NCBI RefSeq assembly: GCF_947488515.1
Contig: NZ_CANKZF010000001.1
Location: forward strand, 868,001-932,000
Reading direction: 5' to 3'
DNA: 64,000 bases
DNA from: an uncultured Nocardioides sp.
GTDB lineage: Bacteria > Actinomycetota > Actinomycetes > Propionibacteriales > Nocardioidaceae
Shown here: positions 19,029-26,535 of the stretch, one piece after another
Numbering within the stretch: the stretch's first letter is position 1
Layout: each line of letters begins with the position of its first letter
Notes under the pieces: model-generated
What the model saw: the letters and a program-made list of their open reading frames with translations, nothing else
Told to the model about the DNA's origin: nothing
Databases searched by the model: none
Position numbers and translations under genes: made by a program

Positions 19029-19508
19029 TCACGATCGACGCGAATCGCCAACGCACGATGGCCGATCGTCGCTGTGCTGCGTCTGTGACGCTCGTGGCCG
19101 GGGGAAGGGCACGACCGAGTGTCCTCGCAGGGTCGTGATCGCATGGACGTCGCCAGCCTGCCGGGTCCTGGAGCAGACGGGTTCGAGGTGCCAGATGTCG
19201 AGCATCCGCTGTGCAAACGCGCTCGCGCCGTGCAACGAGAGGACACCGCCGCCCGCGGCTGCCCTCGACCTAGCCTCGGCGAACGCGACCAGCGCAGTGG
19301 AGTCCATGAAGGTGACATCGCTCAGGTCGACGAGGACGTGTGCACCCGGGTGGGCTCGCACCGCCTCATCGAGCACGTTCAGGGCGGATCTCGCACCGAT
19401 GTCGAGCTCGCCGGTGAAGACCACCATCACCCACGAGGAGAGCCCTGTGTCGTGGGAAGGTCTGGGTGGTGAGGGGTCAGCCCTCTCCTCGCGGCGTGTG
19501 TCGTCCAT
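19029..19508 (-). CDS. STAS-domain anti-sigma factor antagonist-like protein
   Basis: 159 residues. STAS domain at about residues 25-110 with the conserved DLSDVTFMDSTALVAFAEA, in which the Ser of DSTAL is the residue phosphorylated in SpoIIAA/RsbV-type antagonists. The domain is flanked by a ~25-residue N-terminal tail and a ~35-residue basic C-terminal tail that the typical 110-residue antagonist lacks. ATG 19508 chosen because the upstream reading frame is not family-like. Lying among three GAF-ANTAR genes, it may feed a partner-switch signal (anti-sigma kinase and sigma factor) not present here. Confidence 0.85.
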   Translation of the reverse strand: MDDTRREERADPSPPRPSHDTGLSSWVMVVFTGELDIGARSALNVLDEAVRAHPGAHVLVDLSDVTFMDSTALVAFAEARSRAAAGGGVLSLHGASAFAQRMLDIWHLEPVCSRTRQAGDVHAITTLRGHSVVPFPRPRASQTQHSDDRPSCVGDSRRS

Positions 19509-20137
19509 CGGTCCCCTCCTCAGCAGGGACCCAGCGACGAAGACACCACGCATCCCCAGGGAACGAAGACAACCGCGCCTCGAGGTGGCGACTGACGTCC
19601 ACGCCACCGAGGTCCGGGGTAGCCGCCACAGGAAGTGGCTCAGATCAGGACAACACAACCCTGCCCGCGGCACAAGCGCCTCCCTCTGCATGGCGGCTGC
19701 TCGTGGCGCTACCCCGCACCCCGGTGGCGCGGCAACCTGGCGCTGCAACACCGAACCCGGGACGTCCTGCTCGAACATCGTCAAGGCGCCGACGTGGCCC
19801 GCGCGTGCTCCCGCATGTCGCCGCGAGATCGAATCTCACATCACGAGGTTGCCTGGACCTCGGACGTCCGGATGCGCCTGCTGGCTCAGGCGCTCATTCG
19901 CGGCCCGGTCCCTATGCAAGCAACGCCGATACGCATATGGTCCAAGTGAAGCAGTACGCGCGTCCCAGACCCCGACGCATCTCAACGCATCGACACACAG
20001 AGCAGGCCGCGTCACACACATGGCCGATTGTCGGGGACTCGACGTCCAGGGCAAGCAGGCCACCAGGGGATCGGCGTCCTGTCCTGGACGCCGGGGGACC
20101 AACAGCGCCGCGCACCGCTCGGGCCGCCCGACCGCCC
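19509..20137. other. 629-bp stretch with no supported gene
   Basis: Between the STAS gene start and the end of the third GAF-ANTAR gene I find no credible coding frame: the readings present are Arg/Pro-rich with no family likeness and no ribosome site. Base composition is a little less GC-rich around 19840-20040. The promoter of the STAS gene must lie near 19509-19600. It could hold regulatory RNA for the ANTAR proteins, but no dual-hairpin element was identified by eye. Confidence 0.6.
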
Positions 20138-20836
20138 CTATGGCTCGCCCAGGCTCTCGCCCCTGTGCGCAACGACGTCCGCCGCCAGGTCCCGCAGCTT
20201 GATGTTGCCCTGGCTCGACATCCTCGTCAGCACGCTGAACGCGCGAGCGGAGTCCATGTCGTAGCGCTCCATGAGGATGCCGGTGGCCTGACCGATCACC
20301 GTACGACTGGCGAGTCCCTGGGACATCGTGTCGACCTGCAGGGCTGCCGCCACCGCGATGGAGACGTGCGCCGCGATGGCGAACCCCTCCTCGACAGCGC
20401 CGTCGTCGAAGGCGTCGAGGGCCTTGCCGTAGAGGTTGAGCGCCCCGAGGTGGTTGGCCTTGGTGAAGAGCTGGAAGGACAGGATGCTCTGTGCGCTGGT
20501 CTTGTGCGCCACGCGCGGGCCCCAGGTCGGCCAACGCTCATCGTGCCGGAGGTCTGGGCTGCGCACCACGTGGTGCTCCCAGGTGGCGTCGAGGCACGGT
20601 CCCTCCTCGTGCTCGTACTGCAGGTGGTCGGCGGTCAGCGCCATGACGTCGGTGTACGCGACGGTCTCCACCTTGTGGCCCCGTCGAACGAACGTCAGCC
20701 CGACCGCATCGCACCCGCTCACGGACGTCTGCGCGACCTCGACCGCGCTCTGGAACGTCGCCTGCGGGTCGCCGTTGCTGTCCTGCAGAAGGCGCGCGGT
20801 GTCCGCCATCCGCCGCGAGAGAGAGACACTGTCCAC
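20138..20836 (-). CDS. GAF-ANTAR regulator (3)
   Basis: 232 residues. GAF domain at about residues 30-165 (EHEEGPCLDATWEHHVVRSPDL, RWPTWGPRVAHKTSAQSILSFQL) and the most canonical ANTAR domain of the three (SRTVIGQATGILMERYDMDSARAFSVLTRMSSQGNIKLRDLAADVV, about 175-220). GTG 20836 gives a 10-residue extension over the next in-frame ATG (MADTARLL), which is also possible. Transcribed separately, 629 bp from the STAS gene; the right-hand neighbour is divergent. Confidence 0.92.
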   Translation of the reverse strand: MDSVSLSRRMADTARLLQDSNGDPQATFQSAVEVAQTSVSGCDAVGLTFVRRGHKVETVAYTDVMALTADHLQYEHEEGPCLDATWEHHVVRSPDLRHDERWPTWGPRVAHKTSAQSILSFQLFTKANHLGALNLYGKALDAFDDGAVEEGFAIAAHVSIAVAAALQVDTMSQGLASRTVIGQATGILMERYDMDSARAFSVLTRMSSQGNIKLRDLAADVVAHRGESLGEP

Positions 20837-21010
20837 TTCCGAAAGATCCCACCCCTCAGGCTCGGCTGGCTACCTCCTCCCGGTTGAACTCGAAGGTTTT
20901 GTCGAACCTCATCGGAGCCTCGCCTTGCCCGTCAACGTCCGGAGCTGACTGCGACGAGGGCGTGCGGCAGTGACAGCAACCCGGTGGGAGAACACGTCTA
21001 GGCTCGCCCG

Positions 21011-21883
21011 ATGCGCATCGTCTCGCTTATCCCCTCCGCCACGGAGATCCTGTTCGCGGTCGGGGCGGGTGACGACGTCGTGGGCGTCACGTTCGAGTGC
21101 GACCACCCACCGGCCGCCCGCGAGCGGCGCGTGGTCTCGACCTCGGCGATGCCGGAGGGTCTCGGGCCGAAGGAGATCGACGACTTCGTCGCCGCGGCCC
21201 TCACGGCGGGCGAGGACCTCTACCGCCTCGACGCCGACGCCCTCGCGGAGCTCGACGCCGACCTCGTCGTCACCCAGGACCTCTGCGCCGTCTGCGCGGT
21301 GGACGTCGGCACCGTCGACGAGGCGCTCGGCTTCCTCGGCTGCCGCGCCGAGGTGGCAACGATCGACCCGCACACCCTCGACGACGTGATGGCGTCGATC
21401 ACCGAGCTCGGGCGGATCACCGGCCGCGACGGGCAGGCGACCGAGGTGGTGACCGTGCTGGAGGCACGCCTCGCCGCCGTCGACGAGGCCGTCGCCGGCC
21501 TCGACCGGCCGCGCGTGCTGGTGCTCGAGTGGACCGACCCGCCCTTCGCGCCCGGGCACTGGATCCCCGAGATGGTCGCCCGCGCCGGGGGCGAGCCCAC
21601 CCTCGGCGTGGCGGGCACCAGGTCGAGCCGCATCACCTGGGGTGACGCCGTGGCCTCCCAGCCTGACGTCGTGGTCTGCGCGCCGTGCGGCTTCGACCTC
21701 GAGGGAAGCGTCACGCTCGCCGAGGAGGCGCGCGACCGGTTCCCCGGCCTGCCGGTGTGGGCCGTCGACGCCGACGGGCACTTCGCCCGCCCGGGGCCGC
21801 GGCTGGTCGACGGCGTCGAGGCGCTGGCCGGGATCCTGCACCCTCGGGCGGTCGCCCCGTCGGCGCACGCCCGCCAGGTCTGA
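21011..21883 (+). CDS. BtuF-like (cobalamin/siderophore-binding fold) protein without signal
   Basis: 290 residues with the BtuF/FhuD two-lobed binding-protein fold: RIVSLIPSATEILFAVGAGDDVVGVTFECDHP at the N-terminus, then the second lobe from about residue 170 (LVLEWTDPPFAPGHWIPEMVARAGGEP). Members are annotated as cobalamin-binding protein. There is no signal peptide or lipobox, and no permease or ATPase is nearby, so it is probably cytosolic and not part of an ABC importer as encoded here. ATG 21011. Ligand is inferred only from the family. Confidence 0.85.
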   Translation: MRIVSLIPSATEILFAVGAGDDVVGVTFECDHPPAARERRVVSTSAMPEGLGPKEIDDFVAAALTAGEDLYRLDADALAELDADLVVTQDLCAVCAVDVGTVDEALGFLGCRAEVATIDPHTLDDVMASITELGRITGRDGQATEVVTVLEARLAAVDEAVAGLDRPRVLVLEWTDPPFAPGHWIPEMVARAGGEPTLGVAGTRSSRITWGDAVASQPDVVVCAPCGFDLEGSVTLAEEARDRFPGLPVWAVDADGHFARPGPRLVDGVEALAGILHPRAVAPSAHARQV

Positions 21884-21892
21884 CCGCAGTCG

Positions 21893-22384
21893 TCAGCCGC
21901 GCTCCGGACGCACCAGCACGTCGTACGGCCGCCCGTCACGTCGCGCGGCGAACGACCCGACCCGCTCGAAGCCGAGCGACTCGACGGTGCGACGCGCACG
22001 CGTGTTGAACGACGCCACCGTCACCCGGAACGCCGGCGGCGCGTAGGTGACGCGACCGAACGCGAGCCCGGCCCCGATCACCGCACGACCGAGACCCTGT
22101 CCCGTGAGCGAGGGCCGCAACCCGCCGCCGGTGTCGAGTGCCGCGTCGTCGTAGTCCCACCCCGGCACCTGCCCGTCCGGTCCGAACGAGCGGAAGCCGA
22201 TCAGGCGCTCCCCCGCGAGCACCGCGTGGAAACCGAGGGACGGGTGGAGCAGCTCGTCGGGGTCCGCGCCGACGAGGTCGTAGACGTCGTACGGCGGGAC
22301 GTAGCGCCAGGTCGCCAGGTCCTCCGCGTGCTCGCGCGTGAGAGGGGCGATCCGGATCGCAGCGGGGTCGATGACGTCACCCAT
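21893..22384 (-). CDS. GNAT-family N-acetyltransferase
   Basis: 163-residue GNAT acetyltransferase of the RimJ/RimL-like kind. The acetyl-CoA-binding stretch is GGGLRPSLTGQGLGRAVIGAGLAFGR (Q-x-x-G-x-G/A pattern, about residues 88-113), and the C-terminal part has FNTRARRTVESLGFERVGSF. Substrate unknown. ATG 22384. Its start lies within the last codons of the upstream MerR gene (8-nt overlap), so it is in one operon with it. Confidence 0.9.
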   Translation of the reverse strand: MGDVIDPAAIRIAPLTREHAEDLATWRYVPPYDVYDLVGADPDELLHPSLGFHAVLAGERLIGFRSFGPDGQVPGWDYDDAALDTGGGLRPSLTGQGLGRAVIGAGLAFGRVTYAPPAFRVTVASFNTRARRTVESLGFERVGSFAARRDGRPYDVLVRPERG

Positions 22385-23183
22385 CTCGACCTCCGGCGAC
22401 GCGGAAGACCGGCCAGCCGATCTCCGTGCGCCAGCGGGTCGGGTCGGCGGTGTCCCGCGGGCCGACGAGGTAGGTCTCCCGGATCGGCCCGGCCACCGCG
22501 AGCGCGTTGCCCACCACCCACGTGCCCACCTCGCCGTAGGTGACCTCGATGTCGTCGTGGCTGCCGACGTGCGTGGCGACCGCCAGCTCGACCGGTGGCA
22601 GCACGACGGGGTGCACCCGCCCGGACCGCGGGGCCTCCTCTGTCGGCACGTGCACCAGGACGTGACCACGGCCGACCTCGAAGAGCGCGTTGTCGTACAC
22701 CCCGCCCGGCGCTCCGGCCGGGTAGTGCACCACCGCGTCCAGCTCGGCCATCGCTCCGGCGTACCAGCCCAGGACCTCGTCCTGCGCCACGTCGCCCTCG
22801 ACCGCCGCGACCTCGGTCGCCGGGACCGCACGGAGCTCGACGTGGACGGGCGCGGGCTCGGGCGCGAGCAGCCGGCGCAGGGACGCCACGGCAGCGCGCG
22901 TCCGGTCCAGCTCCGACTCGAGGCGGTGCAGGTGCTCGGCGACGAGGTGGGCGCGCGTGTCCGGGTCGGAGGAGGACACGATGCGTCGTACCTCGAGCAG
23001 CGGGACGTCGAGCTCACGGAGCCGGTGGATGACCTGGGCGGTCGGGATCTGGTCGACGGTGTAGTAGCGGTAGCCGGTGGCGGGGTCGACGGTGGCCGGC
23101 ACCAGCAGGTCCGCATCGTGGTAGCGGCGCAGCGTGCGCACGCTCAGGTGGGTCAGTCGCGAGAACTCGCCGATCGCCAGCAT
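22377..23183 (-). CDS. MerR-family transcriptional regulator with effector-binding domain
   Basis: 268 residues. MerR HTH at residues 1-70 (AIGEFSRLTHLSVRTLRRYHDADLLVPATVDPATGYRYY) followed by a coiled helix to about 120 and a GyrI/AraC-type effector-binding domain with ELRAVPATEVAAVEG and GEVGTWVVGNALAV. Such two-domain MerR proteins respond to bulky organic cations or drugs (BmrR/TipA-like). ATG 23183. A SnoaL-like gene is divergent, and the 79-bp spacer has two GC palindromes, one near each promoter. GNAT gene downstream overlaps by 8 nt. Confidence 0.92.
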   Translation of the reverse strand: MLAIGEFSRLTHLSVRTLRRYHDADLLVPATVDPATGYRYYTVDQIPTAQVIHRLRELDVPLLEVRRIVSSSDPDTRAHLVAEHLHRLESELDRTRAAVASLRRLLAPEPAPVHVELRAVPATEVAAVEGDVAQDEVLGWYAGAMAELDAVVHYPAGAPGGVYDNALFEVGRGHVLVHVPTEEAPRSGRVHPVVLPPVELAVATHVGSHDDIEVTYGEVGTWVVGNALAVAGPIRETYLVGPRDTADPTRWRTEIGWPVFRVAGGRDG

Positions 23184-23199
23184 GGGCGAAGTGTGCACC

Positions 23200-23243
23200 C
23201 TCCCCCAGCGGGAGAGTCCAGTGCTTGACCCTCCCGCGGGGGT
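23200..23243. promoter_or_regulatory. Paired palindromes and -35 box between MerR and SnoaL genes
   Basis: A first palindrome CTCCC-CCAGC-GGGAG lies at 23200-23214. Next, TTGACC at 23225-23230 is a good -35 for the plus-strand gene, and directly after it comes CCCTCCCGCGGGGG (23229-23242), inside the spacer where MerR proteins bind. The two palindromes share the CTCCC/GGGAG motif, so both divergent promoters may be bound by the same regulator. Confidence 0.7.
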
Positions 23244-23262
23244 ACGCCGCACCGTGGTGGCC

Positions 23263-23613
23263 ATGACCACCACAGATGTGACACCCACCCAGCTCCCGTC
23301 CACCATCCGCACCTTCCTCGACGCCCACGCCGCCCGCGACGTGAACGCCGCGGCCCGGACCTTCGCCCCCACCGCCGTGGTGCGGGACCAGGGGGAGACG
23401 TTCCGCGGCACCGCCGAGGTGCTCGGCTTCCTGCGCCACCAGGGCGGCGAGTTCACCTACACCACCGAGCTGCTCGGAGGTCGGCGGATCGACGACACCC
23501 ACTGGGTCGCGGTCAACCACCTGGAGGGCGACTTCCCCGGCGGGGTCGCCGACCTCGACTACCGCTTCACCCTCGCCGACGGCCTCATCACCGAGCTGGA
23601 GATCGACGGCTGA
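23263..23613 (+). CDS. SnoaL/NTF2-like small protein
   Basis: 116 residues with the NTF2-like cone fold expected from TIRTFLDAHAARDVNAAARTFAPTAVVRDQGETFRGTAEVLGFLR. It has the usual alternating helix-sheet layout and no signal peptide. The family includes polyketide cyclases, steroid isomerase-like and dehydrating enzymes as well as simple ligand-binding proteins, so no reaction is assigned. ATG 23263 has a clear upstream -35 TTGACC and MerR-type operator, so the gene is probably the MerR target and induced by its ligand. Confidence 0.88.
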   Translation: MTTTDVTPTQLPSTIRTFLDAHAARDVNAAARTFAPTAVVRDQGETFRGTAEVLGFLRHQGGEFTYTTELLGGRRIDDTHWVAVNHLEGDFPGGVADLDYRFTLADGLITELEIDG

Positions 23614-23665
23614 TCGGACTGTTCCTGTACGTTCGGAACGTCATCGACGACCGGAGGAGCGACCC

Positions 23666-24235
23666 GTGATCGAGCTGGCCAAGGGTCAGGAGCTCACCCT
23701 CACCACCGAGGACGGGTCGAGCCTGACCACGGTGCAGATGGCCGTCGGCTGGGACCACTCCCCCACGGCCGGGTTCATCGGCAGCGGAGCACCGCCGATC
23801 GACCTCGACGCCTCGGCCGTGCAGTTCGCCGGCGACCAGTTCTTCGACCTGGCGTTCTTCAACAACCTCGCCACCCGTGACGGCTCCGTGGTGCACCTCG
23901 GCGACAACCTCACCGGCAAGGGCGAGGGTGACGACGAGGTGATCACCGTGGACCTCGGTCGCGTCTACCCGCGGGTGGACACGATCCTGTTCATGGTCAG
24001 CAGCTACCAGGGCCACTCACTGGAGTTCATCCGCAACGCCTACTGCCGTCTCGTCGACCACGACGGCACCGAGCTCGCCCGCTTCACCCTGACGCTCGGT
24101 GTCCGCGAGACGGGACTCATCATGGCCAAGCTGTTCCGCGACGGCCCGGTGTGGAAGCTCCGCCCGATCGGGACGGGCATCGCATTGAAGACGCCGACGG
24201 ACTCGATCGAGGCGCTCGTTCCCTTCGTGCGGTGA
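23666..24235 (+). CDS. TerD-family protein
   Basis: 189 residues of the TerD/TerZ family, whose members bind two calcium ions and are associated with tellurite and stress resistance. The binding loop is GDNLTGKGEGDDEVI (about residues 91-105), and the N-terminus begins IELAKGQELTLTTEDG. The DDEVI and DSLEFIRNAY-like segments are typical. GTG 23666 follows GGAGGAG at 23654-23660, 5 nt before the start. It stands alone here, without the terABCE genes, so tellurite resistance is not implied. Confidence 0.93.
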   Translation: MIELAKGQELTLTTEDGSSLTTVQMAVGWDHSPTAGFIGSGAPPIDLDASAVQFAGDQFFDLAFFNNLATRDGSVVHLGDNLTGKGEGDDEVITVDLGRVYPRVDTILFMVSSYQGHSLEFIRNAYCRLVDHDGTELARFTLTLGVRETGLIMAKLFRDGPVWKLRPIGTGIALKTPTDSIEALVPFVR

Positions 24236-24245
24236 GGCCGGGTCG

Positions 24246-24749
24246 TCAGTCCGACCGTGCCCCCCAACGGGCGGAGGGATGGGGAAGCCAGTCGTAGACC
24301 ACCGAGGTGCGCAGCACCAGGTCGTGGAAAGAGCGACGGTCTCGGTCGACGGCGCACCACAGCAGACCCACCGGGAAGAACGCGCACGTCACCGCTCGCA
24401 CGAACGCCCGGACCAGACCCAGCAGGTCGCCGTTCCTGCTCGTCACCCGGATCCCCCAGATGTGGTCGCCGAGGCTGCGACCGGCCATCCACCAGGACAC
24501 CGTCAGGTACACCACGAGGTAGGCGAGGAAGAGCGCCACCGACACAAGGAGCGAGGCGTCGGGCATGCTGAAGCGGCGCGGGTCGAGCACGAACACGAGG
24601 GCGACCCAGGCCGCGTACGAGCCGGCCAGCGCGAGCGCCACCACGAGGGCGTCGACGACGCCTGCTGACAGACGCGTGACGACGCCGGCATTGGCCCCCT
24701 GGTAGGAGCGCGCCTCGCGGGGAACGCTCCCCATCTCCTGCTCGTTCAC
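24246..24749 (-). CDS. RDD-family membrane protein
   Basis: 167 residues with four hydrophobic segments and the RDD pattern: R at VTRLSAGVVDALVV, then D in DRDRRSFHDLVLRT. The core WMAGRSLGDHIWGIRVTSRNGDLLGLVRAFVRA is the classical RDD middle part. The role of RDD proteins is not settled; some act as transporters. ATG 24749. The stop of the upstream repeat-protein gene overlaps its start by 4 nt, so the two are co-translated and may form a complex. Confidence 0.9.
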   Translation of the reverse strand: MNEQEMGSVPREARSYQGANAGVVTRLSAGVVDALVVALALAGSYAAWVALVFVLDPRRFSMPDASLLVSVALFLAYLVVYLTVSWWMAGRSLGDHIWGIRVTSRNGDLLGLVRAFVRAVTCAFFPVGLLWCAVDRDRRSFHDLVLRTSVVYDWLPHPSARWGARSD

Positions 24750-25522
24750 GCCGGGCCCTCCGGGCCGGCGCGCTTGCGACGGCGCCGGAACAGGTGGTTC
24801 TCGAGGCCCCTGCTGATGGCCTCGTCGGCCGTGATGCCCGTCATCCGCGCACCCCGGATGGTCTCCGACGCCATGGAGCCGCTCGAGTCCCGGATGATGG
24901 CGGGCAGGTCGATGGCGTCGATCACCTCCTGGACCATCGCGACGAGGTCGATGCGGTCGATCACGGCATCGATGTCGAGCCTCCCGGCGATCGCGTCGAT
25001 GTCGACGCCGGCCACCGCTGCGTCGAGGTCCACGCTCGCCACGACCGCGTCGAGATCGACGCCGGCAACGGCCGCGTCGAGGTCGACCCGCCTCACGATC
25101 GCGTCCACGTCGACGCGGTCGACGACCGCCTCGATGTCCACCGCGCGTACGACGTCGTCGAGGTCGACGTGGCGGAGGACGAGTCCGGTCAGGTCCAGGT
25201 GGGAGACCACCCGCTCCACGATGACGGGCGTCCAGTGGTCGACCAGCGTCTGCGCCGCTCGCAGCATCTCGTCGCGGCGAGCCGCGCCGTGTCGGGCCGC
25301 GTCGTCGAGCAGCGTCGCCGGTTGCCAGCGCTCGGGCACGAAGCCGGGGCGCCAGAGCACCCGCTGGTGCAGGAGGGGCAGGGCCACGACGGCGCGGCCC
25401 AGCGCCACGCCGGTGCCGACGACGGCGCCGGCCACTCCGAGAGCGACGTCCAGGGCGAGCTGTGGCTCCTGCAGGACAGCACCCTCGACAGGCACTCGCG
25501 GCGTCTGCGCCAGTCGTGTCAT
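24746..25522 (-). CDS. Nonapeptide (VDLDA) solenoid repeat protein
   Basis: 258 residues. A hydrophobic stretch at residues 22-51 may lie in or on the membrane. Residues about 108-198 are ten near-tandem 9-residue repeats of the form x-V-D-L-D-A-V-V-x (for example RVDLDAAVA, GVDLDAVVA, SVDLDAAVA, GVDIDAIAG). The pattern puts hydrophobic residues on one face and Asp on the other, as in a solenoid or coiled helical stack. C-terminal tail is basic (FRRRRKRAG). Co-translated with the RDD protein. No function is known; ATG 25522 chosen over longer Arg/Pro-rich extensions. Confidence 0.75.
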   Translation of the reverse strand: MTRLAQTPRVPVEGAVLQEPQLALDVALGVAGAVVGTGVALGRAVVALPLLHQRVLWRPGFVPERWQPATLLDDAARHGAARRDEMLRAAQTLVDHWTPVIVERVVSHLDLTGLVLRHVDLDDVVRAVDIEAVVDRVDVDAIVRRVDLDAAVAGVDLDAVVASVDLDAAVAGVDIDAIAGRLDIDAVIDRIDLVAMVQEVIDAIDLPAIIRDSSGSMASETIRGARMTGITADEAISRGLENHLFRRRRKRAGPEGPA

Positions 25523-25600
25523 GTCCCCAGACTGCTGCTGCGCCGCCGTTGCCGCTTCCCCCGTTCGGGATGAGTCATTCGCTCGGCCGGGAACGACGAA

Positions 25601-25636
25601 AGACCTCCCTGCCGGACGTGCGTGGCAGGGAGGTCT
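25601..25636 (-). terminator. Intrinsic terminator after the DJ-1 gene
   Basis: Arms AGACCTCCCTGCC and GGCAGGGAGGTCT form a perfect 13-bp stem with a 10-nt loop, starting 12 nt after the DJ-1/PfpI stop codon. On the minus strand it is followed by TTTCGTCG. It also separates this gene from the repeat-protein operon. Confidence 0.88.
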
Positions 25637-25647
25637 CACTGGTGTGA

Positions 25648-26346
25648 TCAGGACGTGAGCAGTCCGACGACCTTCTGCGCGGCCTCGGTGCTGGAGGCCG
25701 GGTTCTGGCCGGTCACCAGCTTGTCGTCGACGACCACGAACGGCGCCCACGAATCTCCCGAGGAGAAGGTCGCGCCGGCCTCGCGCAGGCGGGACTCCAG
25801 CAGCCAGGGCGCCTTGTCGGCGAGCCCGGCCTGTTCCTCCTCCGCGTCGGTGAAGGCGGTCAGGTTGCGTCCGGCGAACAGCCAGGACCCGTCGGCGCGC
25901 CTGGCCGGCAGGAGACCGGCCGGGCCGTGGCAGACCGAAGAGACGACCTTGCCGCCGTCGAGCATGGTCACCAGGATGCGGCCGAGGTCGTCGCTGACGG
26001 CGAGGTCCTCCATCGGGCCGTGGCCGCCGGGCACGAAGACGGCGTCGTACGAGTCGAGGTCGACATCGGCCAGGACCAGGGTCGACTCGAGCCGGCCGGC
26101 GAGGGCGTCGAGGGCCTTGCGCTGCTTCGCCGACTCCTCCTCGCCGATGGCGTCCGGGGCGAGGCTGCCCTCGTCGACCACCGGCGTGCTGCCATCGGGG
26201 CTGGCGAGGTCGACGTCGATCCCGGCGTCGGAGAACACCTCCAAGGGGGACAGCAGCTCTTCGGCCCAGAAACCGGTCGGGTGCAAGGTCTCGTCGCTGA
26301 GCGTCCAGTGGTCGGAACCGGTCAGCACGATCAAGATCTTCGGCAC
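25648..26346 (-). CDS. DJ-1/PfpI-family (type 1 glutamine amidotransferase-like) protein
   Basis: 232 residues, Hsp31/glyoxalase-III-like branch of the DJ-1 superfamily. The nucleophile elbow VSSVCHGPAGLL holds the catalytic Cys (near residue 137), with an acidic helper in the FVPGGHGPMEDL segment. The N-terminus (PKILIVLTGSDHWTLSD...GFWAEELLSPLEVF) matches the family. Such enzymes detoxify methylglyoxal or repair glycated groups; others are chaperones. GTG 26346 chosen as first start of the fold. Followed by a strong terminator. Confidence 0.9.
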   Translation of the reverse strand: MPKILIVLTGSDHWTLSDETLHPTGFWAEELLSPLEVFSDAGIDVDLASPDGSTPVVDEGSLAPDAIGEEESAKQRKALDALAGRLESTLVLADVDLDSYDAVFVPGGHGPMEDLAVSDDLGRILVTMLDGGKVVSSVCHGPAGLLPARRADGSWLFAGRNLTAFTDAEEEQAGLADKAPWLLESRLREAGATFSSGDSWAPFVVVDDKLVTGQNPASSTEAAQKVVGLLTS

Positions 26347-26535
26347 GTCAGTACTCCTCCGTCCGGGGGCGTGGGCGCCGCACGGCGTCCGCAGCGACGT
26401 TACCCACGAGGTGGTCGACTCGGTCGCCGGTGGCTCGGCCGGTCCGTGCGTAGCCCGCCGGGAGCTCCCCCGGCGCGGTGGTCCAGACCAGCCGATCTCG
26501 GCCATCCGATGTGGTGCCGGCGCCGAACACGCACC

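Noticed and set aside
23666..24235. Tellurite resistance operon
   Set aside because: Only a single TerD-family gene; the other ter genes are absent.
26509..26535. Longer N-terminus of the HEAT-glycosyltransferase from ATG 26509
   Set aside because: Neither start has a ribosome site; the added residues are Arg-rich and not family-like, so GTG 26536 is preferred without certainty.
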